Made by a program: the position numbers and the translations under genes. Shown piece by piece: positions 46,270 to 59,290 of a stretch of DNA of 64,000 nt (within the stretch, counting starts at the first letter, position 1; each line of letters opens with the position of its first letter). Where the stretch lies: assembly GCA_037043455.1 (NCBI GenBank), contig JAWPHD010001129.1:62001-126000 (forward strand). The letters run 5' to 3'. A model generated the notes under the pieces. The model was not told the DNA's origin. It saw only the letters and a list, made by a program, of their open reading frames with translations, and searched no databases. This DNA comes from Cyrtodaria siliqua. Lineage: Eukaryota; Mollusca; Bivalvia; Adapedonta; Hiatellidae.

Positions 46270-46618
46270 AAATGCTGAAATAAAATTTGTTTAAACCAAA
46301 TATATTTAAACTAATAAAATTAGTTAAGATGCAAACGTGAGTAACATTCGCAATATCTCGTACACTGCTTCGCAGCATTAGTCGAATGTATATCGAATGT
46401 ATATCGAAGGTCACCATATTGGTTACGTCATTCTAGCGTGACTCGCATCAGTTTCCGCCAAAATGAATTTGCATTCAAAATCAAAGTGTTCAACATTTTG
46501 CAATGTCATTTAGCCAATTGCTTCATCTGTGATTCATTTACATGAAAACAGTTAAATCAACTTTCTCTGTATTATAAATAACAAACATACAACGCAAATC
46601 ATACATCAACAAGTGTGG

Positions 46619-47394
46619 TTAACGGCTATATTGTTCATGTAGAAACAGCTTAGCAACAGTGCATATTTTCTGTGCCATTGCCTTACGGCTAACAGAATGT
46701 AAAGATTTTGAACATACCGAATCGTCGATATACACATGATCCCGAAGAATGACAGCAACACGCTTCACGTATAACTCTCTAACATCATTCTTAATCTTCG
46801 CTGGGAATAGAGCGAATACTGCCTGGTATTCCGTTGTAAACCTTTGAAACTATCGGCGGAACATCTTCACTACCTTGTCCTTAAAATCAGTATCAGTTTC
46901 AAAGAACCTGTAAGTGAGTCGTATTCCTTGAAGAGCTGCTGTATTAGAAGTGTTAGAATTGATTCTTTTCTGGACGCTTGTATAACTAAATTGTGATTTT
47001 CTACTATATTGCTTTTTAGAGAGCTTAAATTATTACATCTTTTTAAAAATTGTTTGTCTACTTTTTCCAATTCATATCTCATGAGTGCTGTTTTTTTAAT
47101 TCTGAGTTCATTCTCAACAAAAACGGTATGGACCCATTTCGAACCGTCCATATCTGAGGACTTCAGTTCTGACGTCAAATAAATGCACTCTTCTTCAAGT
47201 CTGTCTAATCCATACCTTTCGATTTGTAGGTGTCGATATAATGTGTTTCCATTTTCTTTTCTTTTCTTTATCGGTTAGTTCTATGAGTACATCATGACAT
47301 CTTCTCTTTAGAGTTTCAACATCATGACATCTTCTCTTTAGAGCTTCAGCCTGATATTCATCAACGAGTGGTAAAACTGTGTACACATTCTCTC
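46619..47394 (-). pseudogene. BTB-domain gene terminal exon, broken
   Basis: Starts after an acceptor-like tttacag (CAG 47395-47397) with ENVYTVLPLVDEYQAEALKRR, the end of a BTB fold. A 30-bp in-frame tandem duplication then repeats ten residues (EALKRRCHDV, ETLKRRCHDV). A frameshift in an A-rich run near 47250 leads to TLYRHLQI..RYGLDRLEEEC (BACK-like helix) and the downstream frame 47178-46870, and another near 46870 leads to a C-terminal region ending at 46619. It is related to the intact exon at 61791-62542. The BTB N-terminal half is not nearby. Probably a processed or duplicated relic. Confidence 0.75.
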
Positions 47395-50300
47395 CTGTAA
47401 AATGTCAAATAATATTTAATAACGCGCACGAAACATTAGACCGTGGGCTGCTTCCCAAATGTTGACATATTAGTAAAATTCAAGCTGGCAAATTTTAATA
47501 TGCATTTTCGGAAAGATCAATGTATTACGTTTCTTTTAAACCATGATAGTATGTTTAGTTGGTAGCTTAAGTAGGGTAAAACTACCATTTTTAAAGGTAG
47601 ATAATTTTTAAGAATATTTGCTAAATCTATAAAAATGGATGTATACCACGTATAACCTCACCAATTGCCTTTTTGAGTTTGTGATTGCATTTAAAATGCT
47701 TACGTACATGTAAATATAGTTTTGTAGATTCTTTAAATACGAAACAATATGAAATGATATAAACGTGTGACCTGTCTGTAATAAAGGTGTTGCTATAAAG
47801 GGAGAAAATAAAACGCACGTTTAAGTTTTTAATTAAAAGTTTTGAGCTAACAGTAAATCATAATTCACAGAAACGTTACAATTCAAATTCCACATCATTT
47901 GTTTCTGTGTCGCCTTCCTAGTATGGCAGCCACGCAGGGATCACTTTGTCCGTCGTCGTCGTCGTTTGTCCGTCCGTCCGTTACGCTTTAACCTGCAACC
48001 TGAACATGGCCATAACTTCAAAAGTATGTAACTTATGTTCATGAAACTTCATAAACATCTTAATCCCTACCCAAGGGAAGTCGTTACACATGCCTAACAA
48101 CTTATACTTTCTTATTGCCAAAGTTATGCCCTTTTCATAAAACTGTATCCTGCAGTCTGACCTAACTCATAACTTTAAATAAATAAGCACAGTGCAGGCG
48201 ACACAAGTGATCAGCACCGATTCCATCATCGAATTATATACAATTGTTAAAATGTTAACTTCACTATTACACTAATATGTAGCCATAATTGTAAATGTAC
48301 ACCATTCAATACACACATGATACGCGTGAAAGTCGTGCACTCAGTAGCCACTTGCATTGTAAATTGATGATCAGTGCCTAACTGGTTTTGTTTTGCAAAT
48401 GTTTCTATATAAAATAGTCACTCAATTGTGTTTAACACACATCCACAAATAAAGTTGCCGGTTATACTATTTTGACAAAAAAAGTCCCCAATGTCCCCGT
48501 ATTATAGCATTTGGATTATTTTGAAACCAACTGTTGATTGAAATAATATCTTTGCTTTTTTTAACAATGCGGTACTTTAAAATTTGGATGATGTGATAAC
48601 ATGGCTTCAACCATATAAGTATTCTTTCTGATTTGATGTTCATATAAATAGTGTTGAATTACTGCCATGTACTTTATGGCTGACATAACGCATACCTAAA
48701 GTATGCATTTGGTTGAAAAGTTCACTTGACCCAGTCCATTTTGCATCTTTTTGTATAAAGATGGAGGACCAGTAGTCCTTTAATATACAGCAGTTAACGA
48801 GTGTTACACGTGATGCAAGTGCTTAACACTGAGTAGATACAAAGGCACTCATGCAAAGAGGTTTGAAAGACTAGCAGAGCAGTCTTTGTTTCAGTTCTTG
48901 TGAGTCGGAAATCTTTCTGAAACGAAAGCAACTGATTTACAAAGTAGTTGGAGGATATAATTGCTGAAAGAAAACTATAATCCAGATACCGCTAAGGCAA
49001 TCGGACAGAGCATCCTGAAAGAAATGTTTTCAAAGAAGGTAGTTATTTTAAACAGAATGTTGTCTAAATGGGGACAAAATCTTGAGTAAAAAGTGATGGT
49101 GACATTTTCAAATAGATTTCCAGTTAATACTTGTTCTAGGGTTTCATTACAGGGGTTAATTGTTTGCCCAACCTACTGATTGTGGATTCACCAGGTCAAC
49201 TCTTGATGAGCAGTATTCCGCATACATATGCAGCAGCAGGCAGGTGCGTAGCTGGCCGATTTTAAGTTGTAGGCCCTATTATTTGAGCACCGTAAAATTG
49301 CTAGGGTGTATGAGGACAGGCTCCCCTAGAATTGTTTTTAATTATTCGTTAAATGGTGCATTCTAACGAGTATGGGGAGACTTTTGGGAGTATCAACAGA
49401 ACTCCAAAATCGTCCTTTTTTGGATAGATTTCAAGATGTTATTGGCGAAACGTTATTCTGAGTGTTAATATTAAATGTTAAATTTTGGAATGTTTTACAA
49501 CAAAACCTTCCACCCACCTTATTCCCTCCCCCTTCATTTTTAATGCATTTATACCTGCAAAAAAAAATGAAGGCTCGGGACTGCAGTTCCTATAAACAGC
49601 TACGCCACTGGCAGGTGAAAACGTGTGAATACCGCCACTTGCAAACATGGACTTGGAACATGGTTTTACATACCTTCAGAATAGTGATGGGACACCTAGG
49701 ACTTTGTTATAAAGCCTGTTGTAACAGATGACCCATCTGTTTCTTTATAATTTCAGAATGTTATCATGTTATCTTGCGAAACATGTTTTGATGCTATACA
49801 CTGTATTGCAGAAAGTACAGACTTCCCTGTATTGTAACATGCTGTGAATGCAGGGCAGTTAGTTGTAGCATGTATACTAGATTCAGAATCTAGCAACACC
49901 GGGCGACAATAGCAAGTATACAAACTGGGGTTCCGACTTTGTTTAACAGCCGAGACTAAAATCATCTGCGGTGTTGGGTTTGAAAGATATTGATTACCCG
50001 ATCTGCAGTTGTTTTATTTGGGGTTGATTAAAAAAGTATCAATTATTTATAAATAGAAACTGGGGGTATTGGGGGAGTTTTCTTTGAGGGGGGTTGTAAC
50101 GAGTTTTAAATGTGTTGGTCGGCTTGCAGGCTGATAAATTTACTGACTTGTTGCATAAAACGTCCCTCAAAAAACTGTCCCTATTCCCCTAGTTTGTATA
50201 CTACTCACGTCGTCTTGTTGTGGTGAGCAATTGTGCCAAGTTATTTGAAAATCCGTTCATTATTGTCAGAGTTATTAACCGGACACGATTGTATGGACGA

Positions 50301-50590
50301 ACGAACAAACGAACGAACGAAGGAAGGGACTCACGGACGGACAGTGCGACTACTATATGACACTCTTGGGTGGCATAACAATATATTTCTGACAATTGTA
50401 AAACAAAAAGTTGACAAATGTAAAAAATAATTGAAAGTCACATACATTATGTTCAAAAAATGATACAAATTGCTTTTTCACGTGCAAATGAGGTTAATGA
50501 CGTACCCAATTATGAAACAAGTATCTTGCATTTAATTTATTTACTAGTAGGTCAAATGTCCAGTTCACAATGAAAACGTATTAACCCAGC
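47395..50590. other. Intergenic DNA with scattered repeats
   Basis: A GTC microsatellite is at about 47950-47990, followed to about 48190 by a reverse 'atgttcatgaaactt' repeat. Small frames (49160, 49462, 49753, 50233) show no domain. No gene is supported. Confidence 0.5.
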
Positions 50591-50599
50591 GTCCATAAA

Positions 50600-51030
50600 A
50601 AAAATGACGGTGAGACCGCATGTCTATAAAGTTGATCTGCCCGCCGGAAAAACTCGAAAACCGACAAAAACGCCATTTAGAGTCTATGTCAGTGCAAACT
50701 TCTGTAATACAGCAGTAGAACTAAAACGTCGATACAGGATTTCAAGCAGGGTGATATTAGTAGCCCGGCCATCATGCTTTAAAAACCCGGTGAGACCACG
50801 TATCTACGAGGTTGATCTTTTCACCTGCAACACCGGGAATCTGACAGAAAACGCATGTTAAAGTGTACCAGCGTACACAATTCAGTACTACAGCAGTAGA
50901 ACAAAAACTGCGATAAACAATCTGAAGTGGGGTGATATTAGTAGGTTGGTCATCAGGCTTTTAAAATCTGGTTAGACCGCATGTCTATGAGGTTGATCTT
51001 CCCGCCGGCGACACCCGTTATCCGATAACA
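50600..51030 (+). repeat. Three units of a ~180-bp tandem repeat
   Basis: 'ggtgagaccgcatgtcta' type starts are near 50609, 50789 and 50970, each followed by 'ggttgatct' and a Gly/Cys-coded region. Diverged units; the third is short. Confidence 0.7.
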
Positions 51031-51179
51031 AGACCTGTGTTTTTTTACTAAGTTTCAACAGTAAAGGTAGAGAACGAAGTGCGAACGAGGTTGTCTATAA
51101 AACATGATGGTTAAAAAAATAAAGTAGAAACAACAATATATGGTGATGATAGTGCTGCTACTGCTCTACTGCATCTACT

Positions 51180-54100
51180 GCTAGTAGTAGCTACAAATAA
51201 CGTTGACATGGGATGAGCGGGAAAACATTGGATATGAGATATGATAACATATTATTGAGATAAACAATATGGTCCAGTTTTTTCCCGACTGTATCCAGTT
51301 ATTTCCCAGCGGTTATTTTCCTCTAACAATTGTGCCTCTCTGATTTAATAGAGTGTTATTGGTTATACTATTGCTTCATTAATGAGGTTGATATAAGGGA
51401 TGAGCGGGAAAACATCGGAGATGAGATATGATAACATATTATTGATACAAAATGGTCTAGTTTCCCGTTATTTCCAAGCGGTTATTTTCCTCTAACAATG
51501 TTGCCGCTCTGATTTAGTAGAGTGTTATTGGTAATAATATTGCCTCATTAATGAGGTTGACATAAGGGATGAGCGGAAAATCATTGAAGATGAGCTATGA
51601 TAACATATTATTGAGATACACAATATGGTCCAATTGTTTACAGACTGTGTCCAGTTATTTCCCTGCGGTTATTTTCCTCTAACAATGGTACCGCTCTGAT
51701 TTAATAGAGTGTCATTGGTCATACTATTGCCTCATTAATGAGGTTGATATGAAAGATGAGCGGGAAAACATTGGAGATTAGATATGATAACATATTATTG
51801 AGATATACAATTATGGTCCTGTTTGTTAGCGGCTGTGTCCAGTTATTTCCCAGCTGTTATTTTCCTCTAACAATTGTGCCGCTCTGATTTAATATATGTT
51901 ATTAGTTATACTATTGCCTTATTAATGAGGTTGACATGAGAGATGAGCGGGAAAACATTAGAGATGAGATATAATAACATATTATTGAGATAAACAATAT
52001 GGTGCAATTTTCCAGTTATTTCCCAGCGGTTATTTTCCTCTAACAATGGTGCCGCTCTGATTTAATAGAGTGTTATTGGTTATACTATTGCCTCATTAAT
52101 GAGGTTGACATAAGGGATAAGCGGAAAAAAGTTGGAGATGAGATATGATAACATATTATTGAGATACACAATATGGTCAAGTTTGTTAGCGGCTGTGTCC
52201 AGTTATTTCCCAGCGGTAATTTACCTCTAACAATGTTGCCGCTCAGATTTAATACATTGTTATTGGTTATACTATTGCCTCCTTAATGAGGTTGACATGA
52301 GGGATGAGTGGGGAAACATTGGAGATGAGATATGATAACATATTATTGAGATACTCAATAATGTCCATTTTTTTCCCGGCTGTGTCCAGTTATTTCCCAG
52401 CGGTTATTTTCCTCTAACAGTGGTACCGCTCTGATTTATTAGAGTGTTATAGGTTATACTATTGACTCATTAAGGAGGTTGACATGAAAGATGAGCGGTA
52501 AAACATTGGAAATGAGATATGGTAACATATTATTGAGATACACAATATGGTCCAGTGTTTTCCCGTCTGTGTCCAGTTATTTCCCAGCGGTTATTTTCCT
52601 CTAACAATGGTACCGCTCTGATTCAATAGGGTGTTATTGCTTACACTGTTGCCTCATTACTGAGACTGGCATTAGGGATAAGCGGGGAAACATTGGAGAT
52701 GAGATATGATAACATATTATTGAGATTCACAATATGGTCCAGTTTTTTCTCGGCTGTGTCCAGTTATTTCAAAGCGGTTATTTTCCTCAAACAATGGTAA
52801 CGCTCGGATTTAATAGGGTGTTATTGGTTATACTGTTGCCTCATTAATGATGTTAACATGAGGGATGAGCGGGAAAACATTGGAGATGAGATATGATAAC
52901 ATATTATTGAGATTCATAATATTGTCCATCTTTTCTCGGCTGTGTCCAGTTATTTCCCAGCGGTTATTTTCCTCTAACAATGGTACCGTTCTGATTTAAT
53001 ACATTGTTATTGGTTATACTATTGCCGCATTAATGAGGTTGACATGAAAGATCAGCGGTAAAACATTGGAGATAAGATATGATAACATATTATTGAGATA
53101 CACAATATTGTCCAGTTTTCCCCCGGCTGTGTCCAGTTATTTCCCTGCGGTTATATTCCTCTAACAATTGTGCCGCTCTGATTTAATACATAGTTATTGG
53201 TTATACTATTGCCTTATTAATGAGGTGGACATGAGAGACGAGCGAGAAAACATTGGATTTGAGATATGATAACATATTATTGAGATACACAATATGGTAC
53301 AGTTTTTTTCCGGGCTCTGTCCAGTTATTTTCCAGCGGTAAGTTTCTTCTAACAATGGTACCTCTCTGATTTAATAGGGTGTTATTGATTATGATGTTGC
53401 CTCATTAATGAGGTTGACATGAGGGATGAGCCGTAAAACATTGGAGATGAGATATGATAACATATTATTGAGATACACAATATGGTCCAGTTTTTCCCTG
53501 CTGTGTCCAGTTATTTCCCAGCGGTTATTTTCCTCTAACAATTGTGCCGCTCTAATTTAATAGTTTGTTATTGGTTATACTATTGCCTTATTAATGAGGC
53601 GGACATGAGAGACGAACGAGAAAACATTGGATTTGAGATATGATAACATATTATGGAGATACGCAATATGGTCCAGTGTTTTCCCGGCTGTTTCCTGTTA
53701 TTTCCCAGCGGTTATTTTCCTCTAACAATTGTGCCGCTCTAATTTAATAGTTTGTTATTGGTAATACTATTGCCTTATTAATGAGGGTGACATGAGAGAC
53801 GAGCGGGTAAACATTGGAGATGAGATATGATAACATATTACATAATATGGTCCGGTTTTTTCCCGGCAGTGTCCAGTTACTTTAGAGCGGTTATTTTCCT
53901 CTAACATTGGTACCGTTCTGATTTAATAGGGTGTTATTGGTTATACTGTGTCCAGCTATTTCCCAGCGCCTATTTTCCTGTAACAATGATGGCGTTCTGA
54001 TTTAATACATTGTTTTTGGTTATACTATTGCCTCATAAATGAGATTGACATAAGAGATGAGCTGGAAAACATTGGAGATGAGATATGATAACAGATTATT

Positions 54101-54690
54101 GAAATACACAATATGGTCCAGTTTGTTAGCGGCTGTGTCCAGTTATTTTCCAGCGCCTATTTTCCTCTAACAATTGTGCCGCTCTGATTTAATACATTGC
54201 TATTGGTTATACTATTGCCTCATTAATGAGATTGACATGAGAGATGAGCGGGAAAATATTGGAGATGTGATTTGATAATATATTATTGAGATACACAATA
54301 TTGTCCAGTTATTTCCCAGCGCTTATTTACCTCTAACAATGGTGCCGCTCTGATTTAATACATTGTTATTGGTTATACTAGTGCCTCATTAATGATATTG
54401 ACATGAGAGATGAACGGGAAAACATTGGAGATGAGATATGATAACATATTATTGAGATACATAATGTGGTCCAGTTTTTTCCCTGCTGTGTCCAGTTATT
54501 TCCCAGCGGTTATTTTCCTCTAACAATGGTACCGCTCTGATTTAATAGAATGGTATTGGTTATACTTTTGCCTCATTAAAGAGGTTGGCATGAGAGGTGA
54601 GCGAGTAAGATCAGAGATGATAAAGTATGGCGTATTATTAAAATACAATATATGGTCCAGTTATTTCCCGACTGTGTCCAGTAATTCCGA
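51180..54690 (+). repeat. 187-bp satellite array, about 18 units
   Basis: The word 'gagatgagatatgataacat' and variants recur at 187-bp steps (for example 51231, 51418, then 51587 after an 18-bp loss, 51774, 51961, 52134, 52321, 52508, 52695, 52882, 53069, 53254, 53441, 53628, 53816). The spacing becomes irregular near 53840-54060 (one partial or fused unit) and then about 183 and 171 bp. Each unit also contains 'gtgtccagttatttcccag' and 'ctctgatttaat'. Units are moderately diverged and none is coding. Confidence 0.92.
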
Positions 54691-55560
54691 CTCACATGTC
54701 TTCGTCCAATATGTGAAACATTGTTTGTTTATAGAGTGGTTTAGTATGCAACAATATGTTGATTAGATAGCCTTGATTTGAAATATAAAAAAAAAGTGTA
54801 ATCCTAAAGTATTATTGTCGCAATATTTTTCAAAGTTGTGTAGTTAATTTTGGCATATTTAATTTTCAATTAGTCATTATAATGTTCATGATGTTATTGT
54901 TAAGTATTTATCTGCTTCAAGACTGAAGCTGAGTCATTAGCTTTACGATTAACTAGATTAATAAACAAAAAAAAGAAATTGGTGACATTGTAATTAAATT
55001 ATTTTACAGTTGTTTCCAGGCAGGGTCCAGTTATTTTCCAGGAAATTTGATTAGGCATGTGATATAACAGACTCGAAATGAAAAGAAACATATATATTCA
55101 TCCTGAATAAACTTGGTCCATTTATTTCCCGACACCGTCCACTTATTTCCCAGGACATTTTTTCCTCCAATAGTATTTGTAAAGCTGCGTGGTACATCAA
55201 CACTGAGGAAAGATAAAATAGATAAAACAAATGTTTTAATTCATTTTTCGACATATTTATTTACAAATGAGTTTGTATTCAACTACATTCAGGTTAACTA
55301 TCCAGCTCTAATCCAGCTTTAATTTGAGTTCATCCAGACTATTGTATTAATGCAGTCATCATACAAAATAATAAGGGAAAGTATGCGAAAGTCCTATGAT
55401 ACTTCTGCATTTTATTGTACGTTTACATTGACTTTAACCTTTGAGATGCTCGCTATAGACAGGTTTGTTATGGTTCGCCGTAAGTAATGCGCGCATGTGC
55501 AGTGTAGCCTCTGTCCAGAAATTTCCCGGTGCAGTTATTTCGGCTTATTCAGAACTTGAA
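54691..55560. other. Flank of the satellite with degenerate satellite words
   Basis: No full unit, but 'gtccagttattttcc' (55028), 'gtccacttatttccc' (55138) and 'gtccagaaatttccc' (55513) recur in non-satellite DNA. Confidence 0.45.
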
Positions 55561-57840
55561 CACAAGGCCTTTAGATTTACAGTAAGGGGCTCTCACCACC
55601 GTGAGTGGTGTTAACATAGTATATTTAGTACCATGTGTTAGAAAAAACATCAAAAATGGTTTTGTAAACACATATGTATTTGTATCAGTAACTAGTGCAC
55701 ACATACCATTATTAGTATTATGTATATATACGTTGTTTGATGTATACTACAGCATATCAAACCGAAACTAGGATACCTTCTCAAAAGTATTAATTAAGTC
55801 CGTTATTGGCGGCGCGCCAGAAGCGCGCCTATATTGTGATTGCTTGTTGATGCTGCATATGGAGTAGCACGTGACTTGTTTGTGTTTGTTATTGTTGTTG
55901 TAAAAATGTTGGGGGTAAAAGATTGGCAAACATGTTGGGGGTAAAAGACTGGCCATAAGATCGTGTTGTTATATTGAAATTGCTGTATTGAAATTGGCGC
56001 TATGTCATAGGTCAATATAACAGCTACAACTTTGAAACTTTATGCACTTGTTCTACATCATAACATTACCCAGCATATCAGATTTCATAACTCTGCACTG
56101 CTTTCTGCAAAAGGTGTGGCCCTTTTTGAACTTAGTATATTGGTTAAGTTTTCCGTTAAGGTCCACTTTTTAGCCAGTATGTTTTTGGAAAAAAAATACG
56201 ACTTATTGTCATCCTTGATCGGCGTCTGCGTATTTGGTAAAGTTTTATGTTAAGGTGCACTTCTTTCAGTAACTATAACAGATACAGCTTTGAAACTTTG
56301 CTTGAGCATGCTATTTCCTGACGCAGGCCATGCAATACTGGTTTCAACTCAGGAAAATCTCATGATCAGCCCTACGTGGCACATTAAATTAGTGTCAAAC
56401 ATTCAAAAAACCAAACTGTATGATATCTTACCACTACAAACCACTTCTTCAGAATGTATGTCCACCTACCCCAGCCATTTGTTACATTTCACTGATCAAT
56501 TCAGCTTCTCTATTGATGTTTTTCTTTACTTAATTCAAACTACCTCAATATTCTAAAATCTTTATAACATTCTAGAAATATATATCATCAGCAATTAATA
56601 CAAACACTTAACTATATTTTGATATCTTAATTATGTGCCTTTGTTCTGAAGTTACTATTGCTTACTGTTGCCATATAACCTTTTATCACTTTTTAAAAAT
56701 ATTTCTACATTTTTGTTATATAATAAAAAAATTCAAATAAATAGACATGTTCGTTTCCTCCTTTTGAAAACATTCTGCGCCGCCCTGATGCTTTGCATCA
56801 TTTTCTTCTTGTCACTAGTTGTATTTAGAACAGAACACCGCATTATTAAACTCAAATTGCAAGCACGTGATACAGGAGTATAGTTACTGTACACAAGTGT
56901 TTGTAATATACTCAGTTGCAAATGAAAGTGGACACTGATTTTTGTTTATATTTTGCTTAGAACCATGTATCCAGTCTGGGTGTTATATGAGAGTTTTGAA
57001 AATGAAATCACAGAAATGTGTGATAGTGTAACTATTTGGAGATTATACTGCTTAAACTGCAGAATTGTCTAACTATACTATATGTATAAGACAGACATTA
57101 TTTATTCAAAATCAACAAGTTCCAGCTTATAATGCAAGGATCTATAATAAATAACTTTGTATTTGTCACTCAGTTATTACTATTTTTGATACGCATATTG
57201 ATAACTCAATATTAAAACGTTCTGTCCTGCTTTGTAATATCTCGCATATCGATCCATTTACCCTCGTGAATATATCGTATGTCGTCATGAAGCATGCCTA
57301 CTGATAGCAGTTTGAATACGACTTTTAACTAAACTGGCGACTTTAAAAACGCATACAGTATATAGATTATTTTCTCTATTTCTTTTTTATCAAGATATTT
57401 TATGTATTTTTAGCTTATATGTCAGCTTTCCATCATTTAAATCATAATGCACCGAAACAATCTCTGTAAGAAGCATACAATTTTAATTAAAAAATAATGA
57501 TTTGATTTTCTGCTCCTCAAAGGAGATACAATTGGAAATGATACAATATTCGTATTTATTCTTTGTTTACTCGTCTCAACAATGTTGCAACACCATTTGT
57601 TTTACATTGGTAAGGATATTTTGATATCGTGCGTATTTTCAAACACTTGTTGGCGACCCTTTTGATTTGAAGATTTCTAACATAAATTGCTTGCCGTGTA
57701 GACCGTGAGCAATACACTTTTTTGTTACCATCTCAAGGGACAAATGCTTACTAGTACCATATTATTGAGTACCTTGTAGAGAAACAAAAAATCCATGATA
57801 GCATGTGAACAGGGTAGCTGATTCCTGTTATTAGAGTTAT
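55561..57840. other. Intergenic DNA with a ~268-bp tandem pair
   Basis: 'aacagctacaactttgaaac' near 56017 recurs as 'aacagatacagctttgaaac' near 56278, in a diverged repeat pair. A palindromic GGCGCGCC sits at 55810-55817. No gene. Confidence 0.4.
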
Positions 57841-58800
57841 CTCCCCCTTTTAAGCAAAACTCTTGTTTCTTTAAAAAAATTGTTTTCGCTGAAATTAGAA
57901 GAGCTACAGATCTAATATTTTGCACGTATTATACATTTAGGGTACTCTATCAAGTATTTATAAAATGGTGACCCCAGGGTCAAATATGGCCCAACCCGGG
58001 GGTAACACTTTTTCATACAGTTATATATAGGAAATCTTTAAAAAATAAATGATTTTCTTTATAACTGTAAGAGCTAGAAGTCCCATATTATGCATGAAGC
58101 ATAAGCTTATGATCCACTAGCAAGTTTGTTAAAATGTTGACCCTGGGGTTATATCTGGCTCCTCCCCAGGGGTCACTTTTGTTCAAGTCGTGACTCTGTG
58201 TCCAACTATGGCCCGGTTCTGGGGTTAAAGTTTTACAAAGAGTTATAGTCCATGAAAATATTCTTTTTCTGATACTACAAGAGCTAGAGGTCTAATTCGA
58301 TGCATGTAGCATAAGAGTATCGATCTCTACCAATTTATTTTGTTAAAATGGTGATCTTATGGTCAGATTTCGCCCGGTCCCGTGGGGTCACATATTTACA
58401 TAGAGTTATGTAAGAACATCTATAAGCATCTTCTCTGAAACTACAAGAGCTAGAGGTGTAATAAGCTACATGTAGCTTAAGATTATTGTGCTGTACCAAA
58501 TAATTTAAATGGTGTCCCTTGAATCAAGCCTGGAATCAAAGTTGGCCCTGTCCCGAGGGTCTCACTATAACATTAACTTATATAGGAAAACATATTCAAA
58601 CAGCTTCTCTGATACTTCAAAAGCTAAATAATAGTTCGCATGTACCATAAGCTTATGATCCTCTACCTAGTTTGTTCAAATGGCGACAATGGGGTCAAAT
58701 ATGGCCACTACGGAGTTTTACAGATTTATATAAAGATATTGTTGTTGTTTCTTAAAACATGAGAGCACTTTGAGACAAGGCAAGTGGGTCTCTTGTTTAT
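57840..58800 (+). repeat. Diverged array of the pearl-type ~165-175-bp core
   Basis: Five anchors of the 'gtttgttcaaatgg' type (about 57950, 58130, 58335, 58495, 58668), each with 'agagctagaggtc', 'aagcttatg' and 'tggccc' words as in 33387-36214. It ends with 'gggtctcttgttta', the same right end. Older and more diverged than the 33-kb element; the left end is not recognised. Confidence 0.75.
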
Positions 58801-59054
58801 GGTTTGTAGTTGTACACTTTTCATAAAATCACTTCAAACGTTTTAAGCGAACTGAAATATATAGAGAATTTGATTTTTGATAAGGTATTCCATTATGAAG
58901 ACTTAACCATGTTTACAAATCGCATATTGAATAAATCCACGAACTAAAATCACAAAGTAGACCACTGCATTTTCGACAAATTGCAAAAAAAAACTGAAAG
59001 AAAAAGAAAAGGCATTTTACGGTTTAACTGTTGATTTTTATGCATATGTGTCGC

Positions 59055-59290
59055 TTAAAAGTATGTTTATTCATGGGTTTTTGTAATATCCGTAATCATG
59101 GTAATTGAATAAGTGTAAAATGAATTATCCATTTTTTTTGTCCGGCTGGTTAAAGCTTTTTATATTGTAACTATAGAGTTTTGATTCTCAAACGATGTAA
59201 GTTATATATATACCTGGTGGTCAGTAGGTTTAGAAATGATGTACATATGTTGTAAAATGTCACAGTTGTTGGCGGGATAGCTATTTTAAC
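59055..59290. repeat. Dispersed repeat, partner of 32830-33110
   Basis: See the partner entry: same order of blocks, including 'gtccggctggttaaagc' and 'taagttatatatatac'. Confidence 0.55.

Larger units (their letters stand above)
36430..46290. mobile_element. Decayed Maverick/Polinton-type (adintovirus-like) element
   Basis: Adjacent remnants of a chromodomain integrase, PLA2, adenain-like protease, virion-type proteins, packaging ATPase, VLTF3-like protein and the polymerase leader fit only a Maverick/Polinton-type element. Integrase through ATPase are on the - strand; the polymerase leader and small ORFs are on the + strand. The ends are approximate: the polymerase side is cut near 46270 and no terminal inverted repeat pair was found. 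Full elements are usually 15-20 kb, so much is missing, including nearly all of the polymerase. It carries two insertions of a retroelement tail (38791-38901, 41702-41996). It is an old copy that cannot function. Confidence 0.85.

Noticed and set aside
36430..46290. Exogenous viral genome
   Set aside because: Integrase, frameshifts, stops, deletions and nested retroelement insertions show an old resident element.
49160..50430. Several open frames of 60-90 codons
   Set aside because: No domain, no splice-linked neighbours and no codon-composition signal.
51180..54690. CRISPR array
   Set aside because: Whole 187-bp units repeat without distinct short repeats and unique spacers, and the genome is eukaryotic.
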